From: Lentzea alba
Lineage (GTDB): Bacteria > Actinomycetota > Actinomycetes > Mycobacteriales > Pseudonocardiaceae
NCBI RefSeq assembly: GCF_011067745.1
Contig: NZ_JAAMPJ010000001.1
Coordinates: 544,829-608,828, forward strand
Length of the DNA stretch: 64,000 nt
Direction of reading: 5' to 3'
The notes below the pieces were generated by a model. It worked only from the letters and a program-made list of their open reading frames with translations, made no database searches and was not told the origin of the DNA. A program made the position numbers and the translations under genes. Numbering within the stretch: the stretch's first letter is position 1; each line of letters begins with the position of its first letter. Shown here piece by piece: positions 17,200 to 24,547 of the stretch.

Positions 17200-17982
17200 T
17201 CAGATGAGCTTCTGGCCGACGAGGAACTCGGCGATCTTCGCGCCGCCGTCGCCACCGTCCTCGACGCGCTGACCCGCGCTGCGCGGCGGCTTCGGGGCCG
17301 CCTCGAGCACCTGGGTGTACGCGCCGGACAGGCCGACCTCGGACGCGTCGATGCCCAGGTCCGCCACGGTGAGCGTGGAGACGGGCTTCTTCTTCGCGGC
17401 CATGATGCCCTTGAAGGACGGGTAACGCGGCTCGTTGATCTTCTCGGTCACGGAGACCACGGCCGGGAGCGACGCCTCGAGGAACGCGACGCCCTCGTCG
17501 GTCTCGCGCTCGCCCTTGATCGTGGAGCCCTCGACGGTGACCTTGCGCAGCTGGGTGACCTGCGGCAGGCCGAGCAGCTCGGCGACGATGGCCGGGACAG
17601 CGCCCGCGCGACCGTCGGTCGCCTCGTTGCCCGCGATGACCAGGTCGACGTTCTCGACCGTGCCGATCGCCTTCGCGAGGACCTTCGCCGTGGCCAGCAC
17701 GTCCGAACCGTGCAGCGCTTCGTCGCTCACGTGGATCGCCTTGTCGGCACCCATCGACAGCGCCTTGCGAATCGCGTCGGTGGCGCGGTCGGGACCCATC
17801 GCGATCACGGTGACCTCACCGCCGTGGGCTTCCTGCAGCAGCAGGGCCTCTTCGACGGCGCGCTCGTTGATCTCGTCGAGCACGGCATCCGCGGACTCGC
17901 GGTCAAGGGTGTGGTCGGCGTCGGTGAGCTTGCGCTCGGACCAGGTGTCAGGCACCTGCTTGACCAGGACAACAATGTTCAT
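17200..17982 (-). CDS. etfB: electron transfer flavoprotein beta subunit
   Basis: 260 residues starting NIVVLVKQVPDTWSERKLTD, with LVIAGNEATDGRAGAVPAIV and the beta-subunit signature around VTEKINEPRYPSFKGIMAAKKK. EtfB binds AMP and docks with the dehydrogenase partner. ATG 17982 is preceded by AGAGGACCT, a good ribosome binding site. The two etf genes are the only members of their transcription unit; the divergent DegV gene on the right begins 215 bp away, so this gap holds both promoters. In mycobacteria the same pair (fixA-fixB) sits at the same place between the acyltransferases and the GH57 block. Confidence 0.96.
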   Translation of the reverse strand: MNIVVLVKQVPDTWSERKLTDADHTLDRESADAVLDEINERAVEEALLLQEAHGGEVTVIAMGPDRATDAIRKALSMGADKAIHVSDEALHGSDVLATAKVLAKAIGTVENVDLVIAGNEATDGRAGAVPAIVAELLGLPQVTQLRKVTVEGSTIKGERETDEGVAFLEASLPAVVSVTEKINEPRYPSFKGIMAAKKKPVSTLTVADLGIDASEVGLSGAYTQVLEAAPKPPRSAGQRVEDGGDGGAKIAEFLVGQKLI

Positions 17983-18158
17983 AGGTCCTCTTCGACCTCC
18001 TGCGGACGGGCGGCGACGCTTACGCAGAGGACTTTAGAACTGCGTCGCCGGGTGTTCACGACCCTGCCATCACCCGGATGTTACCCGCCAGTAGCAGCGG
18101 TGCAAACGGCAGCAAGCACCCCGCTAGCGTGACAGTTGTCACCCGTTGACGACACCTT

Positions 18159-18189
18159 TTGAGACTTAACCCATTCGGGCGACTACGCT
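18159..18189 (+). promoter_or_regulatory. possible promoter for the first DegV gene
   Basis: TTGAGA at 18159-18164 and TACGCT at 18184-18189 are separated by 19 bp, and the ATG at 18198 follows 8 bp after the second box. This fits a leaderless transcript starting at the ATG; no ribosome binding site is visible. The 19-bp spacer is longer than ideal. Confidence 0.4.
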
Positions 18190-18197
18190 GCCCCGAC

Positions 18198-19040
18198 ATG
18201 TACCGGCGAGTAGCAGTTGTGACCGACTCCACGGCCTGTCTCCCGGCGCAACTGACTGATCAACTCGGCATCGAGGTGGTCCAGATCCAGGTGCGGATCG
18301 GCGACCACACCGACGACGAGTCCCGCATCCCGGTCCCCGACCTGGTCTCGGCGATGCGTTCGAACGTGCCCGTGGCGACCATCCCGCCCGATCCCGGCGC
18401 GTTCTTCTGGACGTACAACGAACTGGCCGCACAAGGCGTCCGCTCGATCGTGTCCGTGCACGTGTCGGGCCGCCAGTCCGCGACCGTCGAGGCGGCACGC
18501 ACCGCCGCCGCCCAGGTCCGCGTGCCCGTGCACGTCATCGACACCCACACCTGCGGGATGAGCATCGGCTACGCCGTCCAGGCCGCCGCGAAGGTGGCCG
18601 AAGCGGGCGGCAACGTGGAGAAGGTGCTCGCGACCGCCCAGCGCCGCTTCGAAGGCTCCACCGAACTGATCTACGTGGACACGCTCGAGTACCTGCGCCG
18701 CGGCGGGCGCATCGGTGCCGCGTCGGCGTTGGTCGGCGGCATGCTGTCGATGAAGCCCCTGCTGACCATGGCCGACGGCCAGATCACCCCGCTGGACAAG
18801 GTGATCGGCGCCGACCGCGCGCTCAACCGGATGCTGGACATCGCGATCAAGCGCGCGGGCACCGACACCGTCGACGTGGCCGTCGAGCACTTCGACGCCG
18901 CCGAGAAGGCGTCCCGGCTGCTGCGCAACCTCCGGCGCCGCGTGCCCAACGTCCGCCAGTTCATGTTGACGCAGGTCAGCTCAGCCATCGGAGCCCACGT
19001 CGGCCCCGGTGCGCTGGGCATCACAGTGTCGCCGGTCTGA
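18198..19040 (+). CDS. DegV family fatty-acid-binding protein (copy 1)
   Basis: 280 residues with the DegV two-domain pattern: VAVVTDSTACLPAQLTDQLG at the start, SIVSVHVSGRQSATVEAA in the middle, DTLEYLRRGGRIGAASALVG and SMKPLLTMADGQITPLDKV later. DegV proteins bind a fatty acid between the two domains; in Firmicutes they feed fatty-acid kinase FakA. No FakA-like gene is in the window. A second DegV lies at 22935 and shares the same blocks, with three leftward envelope-type genes and two other genes in between. The ATG at 18198 is preceded only by promoter-like sequence, so translation may be leaderless. Confidence 0.92.
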   Translation: MYRRVAVVTDSTACLPAQLTDQLGIEVVQIQVRIGDHTDDESRIPVPDLVSAMRSNVPVATIPPDPGAFFWTYNELAAQGVRSIVSVHVSGRQSATVEAARTAAAQVRVPVHVIDTHTCGMSIGYAVQAAAKVAEAGGNVEKVLATAQRRFEGSTELIYVDTLEYLRRGGRIGAASALVGGMLSMKPLLTMADGQITPLDKVIGADRALNRMLDIAIKRAGTDTVDVAVEHFDAAEKASRLLRNLRRRVPNVRQFMLTQVSSAIGAHVGPGALGITVSPV

Positions 19041-19105
19041 TTTTTGGGAACTCCAGGAGCAGTTCCGTGCGTTGAACGGGACGTAACGGACCACCTGGAG
19101 GACCG

Positions 19106-19255
19106 ATGGCCTCGTTCATGGACAAGATCAACAAGTTCCTGCGCAGTCCGCAGGGCCACAAGCTGCAGGCCAAGGCGCGGCAGATGGCACAGGACCCGCG
19201 CAAGCGCGCACAGGCCGAGCAGCTGCTGCGCAAGTTCCGCGGCAAGAAGCACTAA
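19106..19255 (+). CDS. small basic protein, 49 residues
   Basis: ATG 19106 follows GGAGGA at 5-nt spacing and opens a 49-residue frame MASFMDKINKFLRSPQGH onward, ending KFRGKKH. Fourteen Lys/Arg residues and a predicted long amphipathic helix make it strongly basic. The sequence is codon-biased like its neighbours and has its own ribosome binding site 65 bp after the DegV stop, so it is probably co-transcribed with DegV. Similar short proteins with a FLxSPQGxKL start are common in actinomycetes but have no known role; nucleic-acid or membrane binding is a guess. It overlaps the stop of the convergent lyase gene by 4 bp. Confidence 0.75.
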   Translation: MASFMDKINKFLRSPQGHKLQAKARQMAQDPRKRAQAEQLLRKFRGKKH

Positions 19256-20058
19256 CCCTTGAACAGTGCGTTGAGCTCGCCGTACGCGACGCCGTTCTCG
19301 ACGCTGACGTACGTGCCCTGGGTGAGCAGTTCTTCCGCTGCCTTCCTGGCGACGGCGTAGGCGGCCTCGGCCACCGCGGAGCCGAGGCTGATCCGCGCCA
19401 CGCCCGCCTTCGCCAGCTCGTCGACGGCGGGCGCGCCAGGCCCCACCAGAACGTTGAGCGGCGCGGCAATGCCCTTGGCCAGCTCCGTGACGATCCCGAG
19501 GTCGGTCACTCCCGGCACGAAGATGCCGCTGGCCCCGGCCTCGAGGTAGGCCGCGGCGCGGTCGAGGGTGTGCCGCAGCCGGTCTTCCGGCTCACCGATC
19601 CCCCGCAGGTACACGTCGATCCTGGCGTTGATGTACAGCTCCGGCGCGGCTTCGCGCGCCGCCGCAAGACGTTCCTCCTGCTCCTGCACGTCCCGCAGCG
19701 CGCCGTCGAGCCCGTCCTCGATGTTGACCCCGGACGCGCCCGCCTCGACGATCGCCTTTGCCGTGGCGCCAACCGCTTGCGCGTCCTCGCCGAAACCCGA
19801 CTCGATGTCCGCCGTCACCGGAACGCTGACCACCTTCGCGATCCGGGCGACCAGATCGATCACCCGATCGCGGTCCACCCTGTTGCCGTCCGGAGCACCG
19901 AGGGTCCACGCCACACCGGCGCTCGTGGTGGCGACCGCCTTGGCGCCGGCCGCCTCGACGATGAGGGCGGAGGCGACGTCCCAGGCGTTGGGGAGGGCGA
20001 GCGGGCCGGGCTGGTGGAGCGCGTGGAAGAGCCGGGTGCGGTCAGCGGTGGAAGTCAT
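19252..20058 (-). CDS. isocitrate lyase/PEP mutase superfamily protein
   Basis: 268 residues with the ICL/PEP-mutase barrel pattern: LALPNAWDVASALIVEAAGA, AVATTSAGVAW, VPVTADIESGFGE with the metal-binding Asp/Glu, GASGVNIEDGL, and INARIDVYLRG. Members without the KKCGH cysteine loop act as oxaloacetate or 2-methylisocitrate-like lyases, or phosphonopyruvate enzymes. That loop is absent here, so isocitrate lyase itself is excluded and the substrate is open. I take ATG 20058; a TTG two codons earlier is possible. TGATAT lies about 9 nt before the ATG, as for a leaderless transcript. No phosphonate genes are nearby. Confidence 0.85.
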   Translation of the reverse strand: MTSTADRTRLFHALHQPGPLALPNAWDVASALIVEAAGAKAVATTSAGVAWTLGAPDGNRVDRDRVIDLVARIAKVVSVPVTADIESGFGEDAQAVGATAKAIVEAGASGVNIEDGLDGALRDVQEQEERLAAAREAAPELYINARIDVYLRGIGEPEDRLRHTLDRAAAYLEAGASGIFVPGVTDLGIVTELAKGIAAPLNVLVGPGAPAVDELAKAGVARISLGSAVAEAAYAVARKAAEELLTQGTYVSVENGVAYGELNALFKG

Positions 20059-20192
20059 GATCAAGTGATATCAGCAGCCACCGGCAGAAGTCCGGCGAGT
20101 TTCGGACGGCAACCGAAGACTTTCGGACACCCGCCATGGGTGACCACGGTCAGCAATTGCCGCCGCCGGTCTGCCGCCTCCAGTTGGCGAGG

Positions 20193-21104
20193 TCAGTTGC
20201 TGCCTGCCTTGCGGCGCACCTCTTCGAACGTCCGCAGGTAGCGCTGGCGGAAGTCCTCCCGCTCCACCCACGTCGTGTGCTCGACGCGCTGGGGCGCGGC
20301 AGGCGGCGGCAACGCGGGAGCCACCACGGGTTCCGCCACAGGCTCGGCATCGGCTTCGGCGTCCTGCTCGGCCTCGGCGTTCCGCTCGGCGTCGGCGACC
20401 GGCTCACCCTCTGCGACCGGTTCGGTCTCTGCAGCCGGATGGGCCTCGGCAACCGATTCGGCATTGGCGACCGGCTTGGCATTGGCGACCGACTCGGCCG
20501 CGGCAACCGGCTGGGCGCTGGCAACCGACTGTGCTTCAGCGATCGACTGTGCTTCAGCGATCGACTCGGCTCCGGCGACCGGCTGGGCTCCAGCGGCCGG
20601 CTGAGCCTCGGCGACCGACCGTGCTTTGGTGAACGACCGTGCTTTGGCAACCAGCTGGGCTTTGGCGATCGGCTGGGCCTCAGCGACCGGCTCGACGACC
20701 TCAGGACTGTCGGTGCTCGGCGCTACGGTTGATTCGGGGGCTTCGAGCTCCCCCAAGGGGGGATCGAGGTCCCCATCCCGATCGTATCGAGCGGCACCGA
20801 CAGTTTTCTGCGCCGCGACGGCAGGCTCCGCCATCTGCTCGGCCAGCGCCGCCAGCGCCGGTTCCAGCTGCGGCAGCCCCATCACCGGATTGCGGTGGAT
20901 CGGCCGCGAGTCGTAGTCCTCGTCGACCGGCTCGACCGCCGCGGGCTTCTCCACCCACAAGCGCTCGACCGGCTCGTCCGACAGCGACGGCGGCGACGCC
21001 CCTGCCGCGTCCTCGCGACGGCGGAGCACCACGTACATGAGCGCTGCCCCCAAGGTGAAGGACAGCACGCACAACCCGAAGACGATCCCGATCGCCCCTG
21101 CCAT
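20193..21104 (-). CDS. membrane-anchored protein with a long Ala/Val/Glu hexapeptide-repeat arm
   Basis: 303 residues: one N-terminal membrane helix (AIGIVFGLCVLSFTLGAALMYVVL) then RRRED, so the rest is cytoplasmic by the positive-inside rule. Residues about 60-135 are acidic; residues about 136-255 are a tandem series of six-residue units such as AEAQSI, AEAQSV, ASAQPV, AAAESV, ANAKPV, ANAESV. The C-terminus (WVEREDFRQRYLRTFEEVRRK) is a short helix. The repeats look like an extended Ala-rich arm, as in proteins that reach across the cell envelope or gather partners. It is the last gene of a leftward operon after a DivIVA-like coiled coil and an OmpA-like protein. Function unknown. Confidence 0.72.
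   Translation of the reverse strand: MAGAIGIVFGLCVLSFTLGAALMYVVLRRREDAAGASPPSLSDEPVERLWVEKPAAVEPVDEDYDSRPIHRNPVMGLPQLEPALAALAEQMAEPAVAAQKTVGAARYDRDGDLDPPLGELEAPESTVAPSTDSPEVVEPVAEAQPIAKAQLVAKARSFTKARSVAEAQPAAGAQPVAGAESIAEAQSIAEAQSVASAQPVAAAESVANAKPVANAESVAEAHPAAETEPVAEGEPVADAERNAEAEQDAEADAEPVAEPVVAPALPPPAAPQRVEHTTWVEREDFRQRYLRTFEEVRRKAGSN
20344..20700. repeat. degenerate 18-bp tandem repeat coding for hexapeptides
   Basis: About twenty units of 18 bp with consensus near GCGACCGGCTGGGCCTCG run through the membrane-anchored protein gene. Neighbouring units differ at two to six positions; the two adjacent units reading GCGATCGACTGTGCTTCA are nearly identical, a sign of recent unit duplication. 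The frame is kept throughout because the unit is a multiple of three. Confidence 0.8.
20738..20788. repeat. short dispersed repeat, copy B, inside a coding region
   Basis: GGGGGCTTCGAGCTCCCCC then GGGG(10 nt)CCCC form two small hairpins, followed by CCCCATCCCGATCGTATC at 20771-20788, matching 2959-2976 at 16 of 18 bases. Here the shared bases are read in a different codon phase than in copy A. The element encodes an acidic Asp/Pro stretch just before the hexapeptide repeats. Confidence 0.55.
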
Positions 21105-21114
21105 GCGAAGGCTC

Positions 21115-21672
21115 CTAGCTGACGAGGACGTCGACCTGGGGGCCGAAGTCCGAGGGCGGGCCCCAGACGGGGTCCACGATCACCCGAGTGGTGATGACGC
21201 TCTCCACCCCTTGCTCGGCCAGGTACTGCCGCACCAGACCGGCCCGTTCCATCGCGAGCACGTCACAGCGGTGCGACGCCGTCTCGCCGTTCCAGGCGTG
21301 TGCCACCAACGTCACCGCGCCGCCCGTCACGTTGCGCAGCACGCTGGCCAAGCCCCGTCGCACGTCCTCGCCGCGGCCCACCAACGACGACGTGCCCGGC
21401 GCGAACGTGACGCCCTTGACCGCGTGCGACGTGAACAACTCGCGCACGTTCTGCTGCGCCACGAAAGGCGAAACCACCGCTGGCGCCGCGGGCTCCATCC
21501 GCAGCGGCGACACGAAGTCCGACACCGGCACCGGGCCTGCGTGCGACGCGGGCACGGCGGGCGAGGACGACAGCGCCGTCTCCAGTTCCTCGCCGTACAC
21601 GGAGAAGCCGAACGCCGTCACGGACGCCGGCACCATCAACGCCCCCACGACCAACGGCACCCAGCGCTTCAC
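21115..21672 (-). CDS. single-pass membrane protein with OmpA-like periplasmic domain
   Basis: 185 residues from GTG 21672: an N-terminal membrane helix (WVPLVVGALMVPASVTAFGF), a Ser/Pro/Ala linker and a C-terminal alpha/beta domain of OmpA type (VKGVTFAPGTSSLVGRGEDV, VTLVAHAWNGETASHRCDVLAMERAG, LVRQYLAEQGV). OmpA domains bind peptidoglycan through an Asp/Arg pair; the match here is partial (the usual NxxLSxxRA pattern reads CDVLAMERAG), so binding is uncertain. The GTG overlaps the stop of the coiled-coil gene (GTGA), and the repeat-arm gene follows after 10 bp. The three together suggest an envelope-associated assembly. Confidence 0.75.
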   Translation of the reverse strand: MKRWVPLVVGALMVPASVTAFGFSVYGEELETALSSSPAVPASHAGPVPVSDFVSPLRMEPAAPAVVSPFVAQQNVRELFTSHAVKGVTFAPGTSSLVGRGEDVRRGLASVLRNVTGGAVTLVAHAWNGETASHRCDVLAMERAGLVRQYLAEQGVESVITTRVIVDPVWGPPSDFGPQVDVLVS

Positions 21673-22619
21673 GACGCGGCCACCTGTTCCGGGATGTGCA
21701 CCGGGGCGACCCGGTCAGCGGCCACCGACAGGGCCGCGCGGGCCGCGGACAGTTGCGAGTGGACGACTCGGCGCAGCTCGTGCAGTTCGTCGGTCCGGTC
21801 GGCGACCTCGGCCAGCCGGCGGTTCGCCTCGCGGCACGCCATCTTCACCACGAACTCCGAGCGCGCCCTGGCCAGCGCCTCCTGCTCCTGCAGGTGTTGC
21901 GCGGCCTCGTTGCGGCGGCGGGTCATGGTGAGCTCGAAGAACTGCTGGGCCTTCTCGCGCTTGCGTTCGGAGTCGGCTTCCAGCGAGTTGCACTGCAGCG
22001 CGGTCTCGCGCAGCAACCGGTCGGCGTCGGTCTGGGCCTGGGCGACCGCCTCGGTGCACTCGCGCTCCACCTCGTCGGCGCGCTGGCGGTGCTGGGCCTC
22101 GAGATCGGCGCAGCGGCGCTCCATCTCCACCTCGCGGCGCTCCATGGCGGCGGCGCGGGTGGCGCAGTCCTGGCGGGACGCGTAGAGCTCGGACTCGGCC
22201 TCCGAACGCAGTGCCGCGGCCTCGCGTTCGGCGTCGGCGCGCAGAGCGGCGACCTCGACGTCGGTGCGGGCGCGCAGGGCAGAGCACTCGCGCTCGGCCT
22301 GCAGGTGCATCTCCGCCGCTTCGTCCTCGGCGAGGCGGAGCATGCGGTGCATTCGCTCGGTGGCGCCGGCGTGTGAACCGGAGGCGGATTCCAGGCGTTC
22401 GATCCTGGCGCGCGCTTCCTCCAGGTCCTGGCGCGTCATTTCCAGCAGCTTGCGCAAATCAGCGGCCTGCGCCAGAGCTTCGGCCCGATCCAGGCTCGTG
22501 AAGCGCAGCTGCTCCTCGAGATTCTCGATGTGGTCGATGACCTGACGTCGATGAAAACCTCGGTAGACAACGTCGAAAGCGGCGTGCAGCGGAACTAGTT
22601 CCTGCTCTTTTGCACCCAT
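21669..22619 (-). CDS. DivIVA-like coiled-coil protein
   Basis: 316 residues. The N-terminus AFDVVYRGFHRRQVIDHIENLEEQL resembles the DivIVA/GpsB lipid-binding hook (FxxxxRGYxxxQVDxFL), and from about residue 30 to 285 the sequence is continuous heptad coiled coil rich in Glu, Arg, Ala and Leu. Several regularly placed cysteines (ERECSALR, RQDCATR, ERRCADLE, LQCNSLEA) could cross-link parallel chains. DivIVA-type proteins mark cell poles and septa in actinomycetes. ATG 22619 has AGGTGACC just ahead; a GTG two codons earlier is less well placed. It begins a three-gene leftward operon with an OmpA-like and a repeat-arm membrane protein. Confidence 0.78.
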   Translation of the reverse strand: MGAKEQELVPLHAAFDVVYRGFHRRQVIDHIENLEEQLRFTSLDRAEALAQAADLRKLLEMTRQDLEEARARIERLESASGSHAGATERMHRMLRLAEDEAAEMHLQAERECSALRARTDVEVAALRADAEREAAALRSEAESELYASRQDCATRAAAMERREVEMERRCADLEAQHRQRADEVERECTEAVAQAQTDADRLLRETALQCNSLEADSERKREKAQQFFELTMTRRRNEAAQHLQEQEALARARSEFVVKMACREANRRLAEVADRTDELHELRRVVHSQLSAARAALSVAADRVAPVHIPEQVAAS

Positions 22620-22934
22620 GGTCACCTACTCACTGAACCAGACCGAAGATTGTGCGAGCTTACCCACGCCAGGTGACCCCAACCAGCGTCGACAGTGGAC
22701 AGAAGGGGCGCGTGTAACACGTGGAATAACGCAGGCTTGCTGGGCAAATGAGACGCTCGTAGATCAACTTTAAAGAACAGGCAGTCACCCGATTGTGTCA
22801 AGCAGGACGCCTTTCCGAGGGGTTCACTCCGCGCGTTCGCCGTGTACGGAAAGCAACCACCCAGGCGTAGATCACACGAATTGCCATCGATCGTTGGTGG
22901 CTAGCGCGATCACCCTTCGTTAACGTACTCGTTC
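22620..22934. other. 315-bp divergent intergenic region
   Basis: No credible gene is seen on either strand. It separates the leftward DivIVA-like operon from the rightward second DegV gene and should hold both promoters. It is more AT-rich than its surroundings around 22760-22790 (ACTTTAAAGAACAGG). A TAACGT box at 22921-22926 lies 8 bp before the GTG of the DegV gene, consistent with a leaderless start; I see no convincing -35 box at standard spacing. Confidence 0.5.
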
Positions 22935-23780
22935 GTGCCCACACGAGTAGCCGTCGTCACCGACTCGACAGCGTCACTTCCGACCCGTCTGGCGGAGCGG
23001 TTCAACATCATCACGGTCCCGATGCAGCTGAAGATCGGATCGGAGCTGATCGACGAGGCCCAGCTGCCGACGGACAGACTGCTGGAGGCGATGGAGGCGC
23101 AGATCCCGATCACGACCGAGCCGCCGGCACCGGACGCGTTCTTCTGGGCCTACCAGGACGCGTGGGCCAAGGGTGCGGAGACGATCGTGTCGGTGCACGT
23201 GACGCCGAAGCTGTCACCCACCACCACGGACGCGGCGAAGGTGGCCGCGGCCAAGTCCCGCGCACCGGTGTTCATCGTCGACTCGAACTCGTCCGGCATG
23301 ACGCTCGGGTTCGCCGCCCTCGCGGCCGCGCGGATCGTGCAGACCGGCGGCGACGTCCAGCAGGCGCGCAGCGTCGCCGAGCGTCGCGGCCGCAACGCGC
23401 ACATGCTGATCTACGTCGACACGCTGCACTACCTGCGCCAGACGGGCCGGATCAGCGCGGTGGCGAAGCTCTTCGGCGACGCGCTTTCGGTCAAACCGCT
23501 GCTCACCGTCATCGACGGCGAGGTCACGCCGTTCGACAAGGTCGTCGGCAGAGACCGCGCCCTGGGCAAACTCGTCGACAAGGCCGTGGCACTCGCTTAC
23601 GGACGCGACGTGGACCTCGCGGTCGAGCACTTCGCCGCCGAGAAGGAGGGCCACCAGCTCCTGCAGTTGCTGCAGCAGCGGATCCCGCACGCGCGCGACG
23701 TCGTCCTGACGCAGGTCAGTCCGGCCGTCGGCGCCAACGTGGGCCCCGGCACGCTGGCCGTCACGGTCTCGCCGTACTGA
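22935..23780 (+). CDS. DegV family fatty-acid-binding protein (copy 2)
   Basis: 281 residues from GTG 22935. It repeats the DegV blocks of the first copy: TRVAVVTDSTASLPTRLAER, ETIVSVHVTPKLSPTTTDAA, IYVDTLHYLRQTGRISAVAK and LSVKPLLTVIDGEVTPFDKV. Overall it is clearly a paralogue of the 18198 gene but not a recent duplicate, since many positions differ and the linker lengths vary. Each copy probably binds a different acyl chain. It stands alone: the next gene to the right is a convergent TetR regulator only 14 bp away, and the DivIVA-like operon runs in the opposite direction on the left. Confidence 0.92.
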   Translation: MPTRVAVVTDSTASLPTRLAERFNIITVPMQLKIGSELIDEAQLPTDRLLEAMEAQIPITTEPPAPDAFFWAYQDAWAKGAETIVSVHVTPKLSPTTTDAAKVAAAKSRAPVFIVDSNSSGMTLGFAALAAARIVQTGGDVQQARSVAERRGRNAHMLIYVDTLHYLRQTGRISAVAKLFGDALSVKPLLTVIDGEVTPFDKVVGRDRALGKLVDKAVALAYGRDVDLAVEHFAAEKEGHQLLQLLQQRIPHARDVVLTQVSPAVGANVGPGTLAVTVSPY

Positions 23781-23794
23781 TCAGAGCCCGCTGG

Positions 23795-24427
23795 TCACAG
23801 GCTCGCCACTTCCTCGGCGAGCAGCAGGCCCGGATCGAAGCCCATCGGCGCGAAGTGGCCGGCGAGCTCCAGCGAGAGCACGCCCTGCAGCCGGGTCCAG
23901 AACGACAGCGCGCGGTGCACCGTCGGCGACGACGCGGGAAGAGCGGCCGCCCACGCGCGATTCGTGCTCAGCAGGGCGTCGAACGGGGTCTTCGGCTGAT
24001 CCCCCGCCGGGTCGGCGCACACCTCCAGCAGCACCGCCAGGATCTCGTTCGAGATCGCGGTGATCTCGTCCGGCGCGTGATAGCCCGGCACCGGCGTGCC
24101 GTAGATGAGCAGGTACCGGTGCGGGTCGCTCAGGGCCCACTTCCTGATGACCGCGGCGAGCGCCACGACGGTGGTGCCGGCCTCGAACGCGGCGCGGACG
24201 GTGTCGGCGAGGCTGCGGTACGCGTCCCGGATGAGCGCGGTGATCAACTCGTCGCGGCCGGCGAAGTACCGGTACAGGGCCGGCCCGCTCATGCCCATCT
24301 CCTTGGCGATGGCGTTGAGCGACAGCGCGGACACCCCGGCCGACGCGATCTGCTCCCACGCGTGCCGCTTGACCTCCGCGCGCACCTGCGCCCGGTAGCG
24401 CTCTCGCGGGCTCTTCACCGTCTCCAT
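23795..24427 (-). CDS. TetR/AcrR family repressor
   Basis: 210 residues. The N-terminal HTH reads AWEQIASAGVSALSLNAIAK then EMGMSGPALYRYFAGRDELI, the standard TetR DNA-binding signature; the rest is the helical ligand-binding and dimer domain. Its start codon is bordered at once by a palindromic site (24429-24443) and a second, perfect site lies 68 bp further on before the divergent small membrane protein gene. This arrangement is typical of a repressor controlling itself and its neighbour. The C-terminal domain resembles the TetR group with a WHG-type ligand pocket (RYLLIYGTPVPGYHAP). The ligand is unknown. Confidence 0.92.
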   Translation of the reverse strand: METVKSPRERYRAQVRAEVKRHAWEQIASAGVSALSLNAIAKEMGMSGPALYRYFAGRDELITALIRDAYRSLADTVRAAFEAGTTVVALAAVIRKWALSDPHRYLLIYGTPVPGYHAPDEITAISNEILAVLLEVCADPAGDQPKTPFDALLSTNRAWAAALPASSPTVHRALSFWTRLQGVLSLELAGHFAPMGFDPGLLLAEEVASL

Positions 24428-24428
24428 G

Positions 24429-24511
24429 GTTAGACCCTCTCACGTTCGTTATTGACAGTCACCACGGCCTCACTCTAGCTTCAAGATGTCACCACAGTTA
24501 GAGCCTCTAAC
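24429..24511. promoter_or_regulatory. paired TetR operators
   Basis: GTTAGAGCCTCTAAC (24497-24511) is a perfect palindrome with 7-bp arms around one central base. GTTAGACCCTCTCAC (24429-24443) matches it at 13 of 15 positions and begins two bases from the tetR start codon. The perfect site lies 36 bp before the divergent ATG at 24548, over its expected promoter. Binding at both would shut both genes. Confidence 0.82.
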
Positions 24512-24547
24512 TACCGCGACGAACCTTAACGAACGAAGGAGCTCGTC

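Noticed and set aside
14415..17982. A secondary-metabolite cluster (MFS, acyltransferases, flavoproteins together)
   Set aside because: The genes are housekeeping in kind, the same order is known in mycobacteria, and no synthase or tailoring enzymes are present.
18000..18197. tRNA or small RNA gene in the etfB-DegV gap
   Set aside because: No cloverleaf or CCA-type end is present; the gap is explained by two divergent promoters.
20344..20700. CRISPR-like repeat array
   Set aside because: Units are 18 bp with no spacers, keep a reading frame and lie inside a gene. It is a coding minisatellite.
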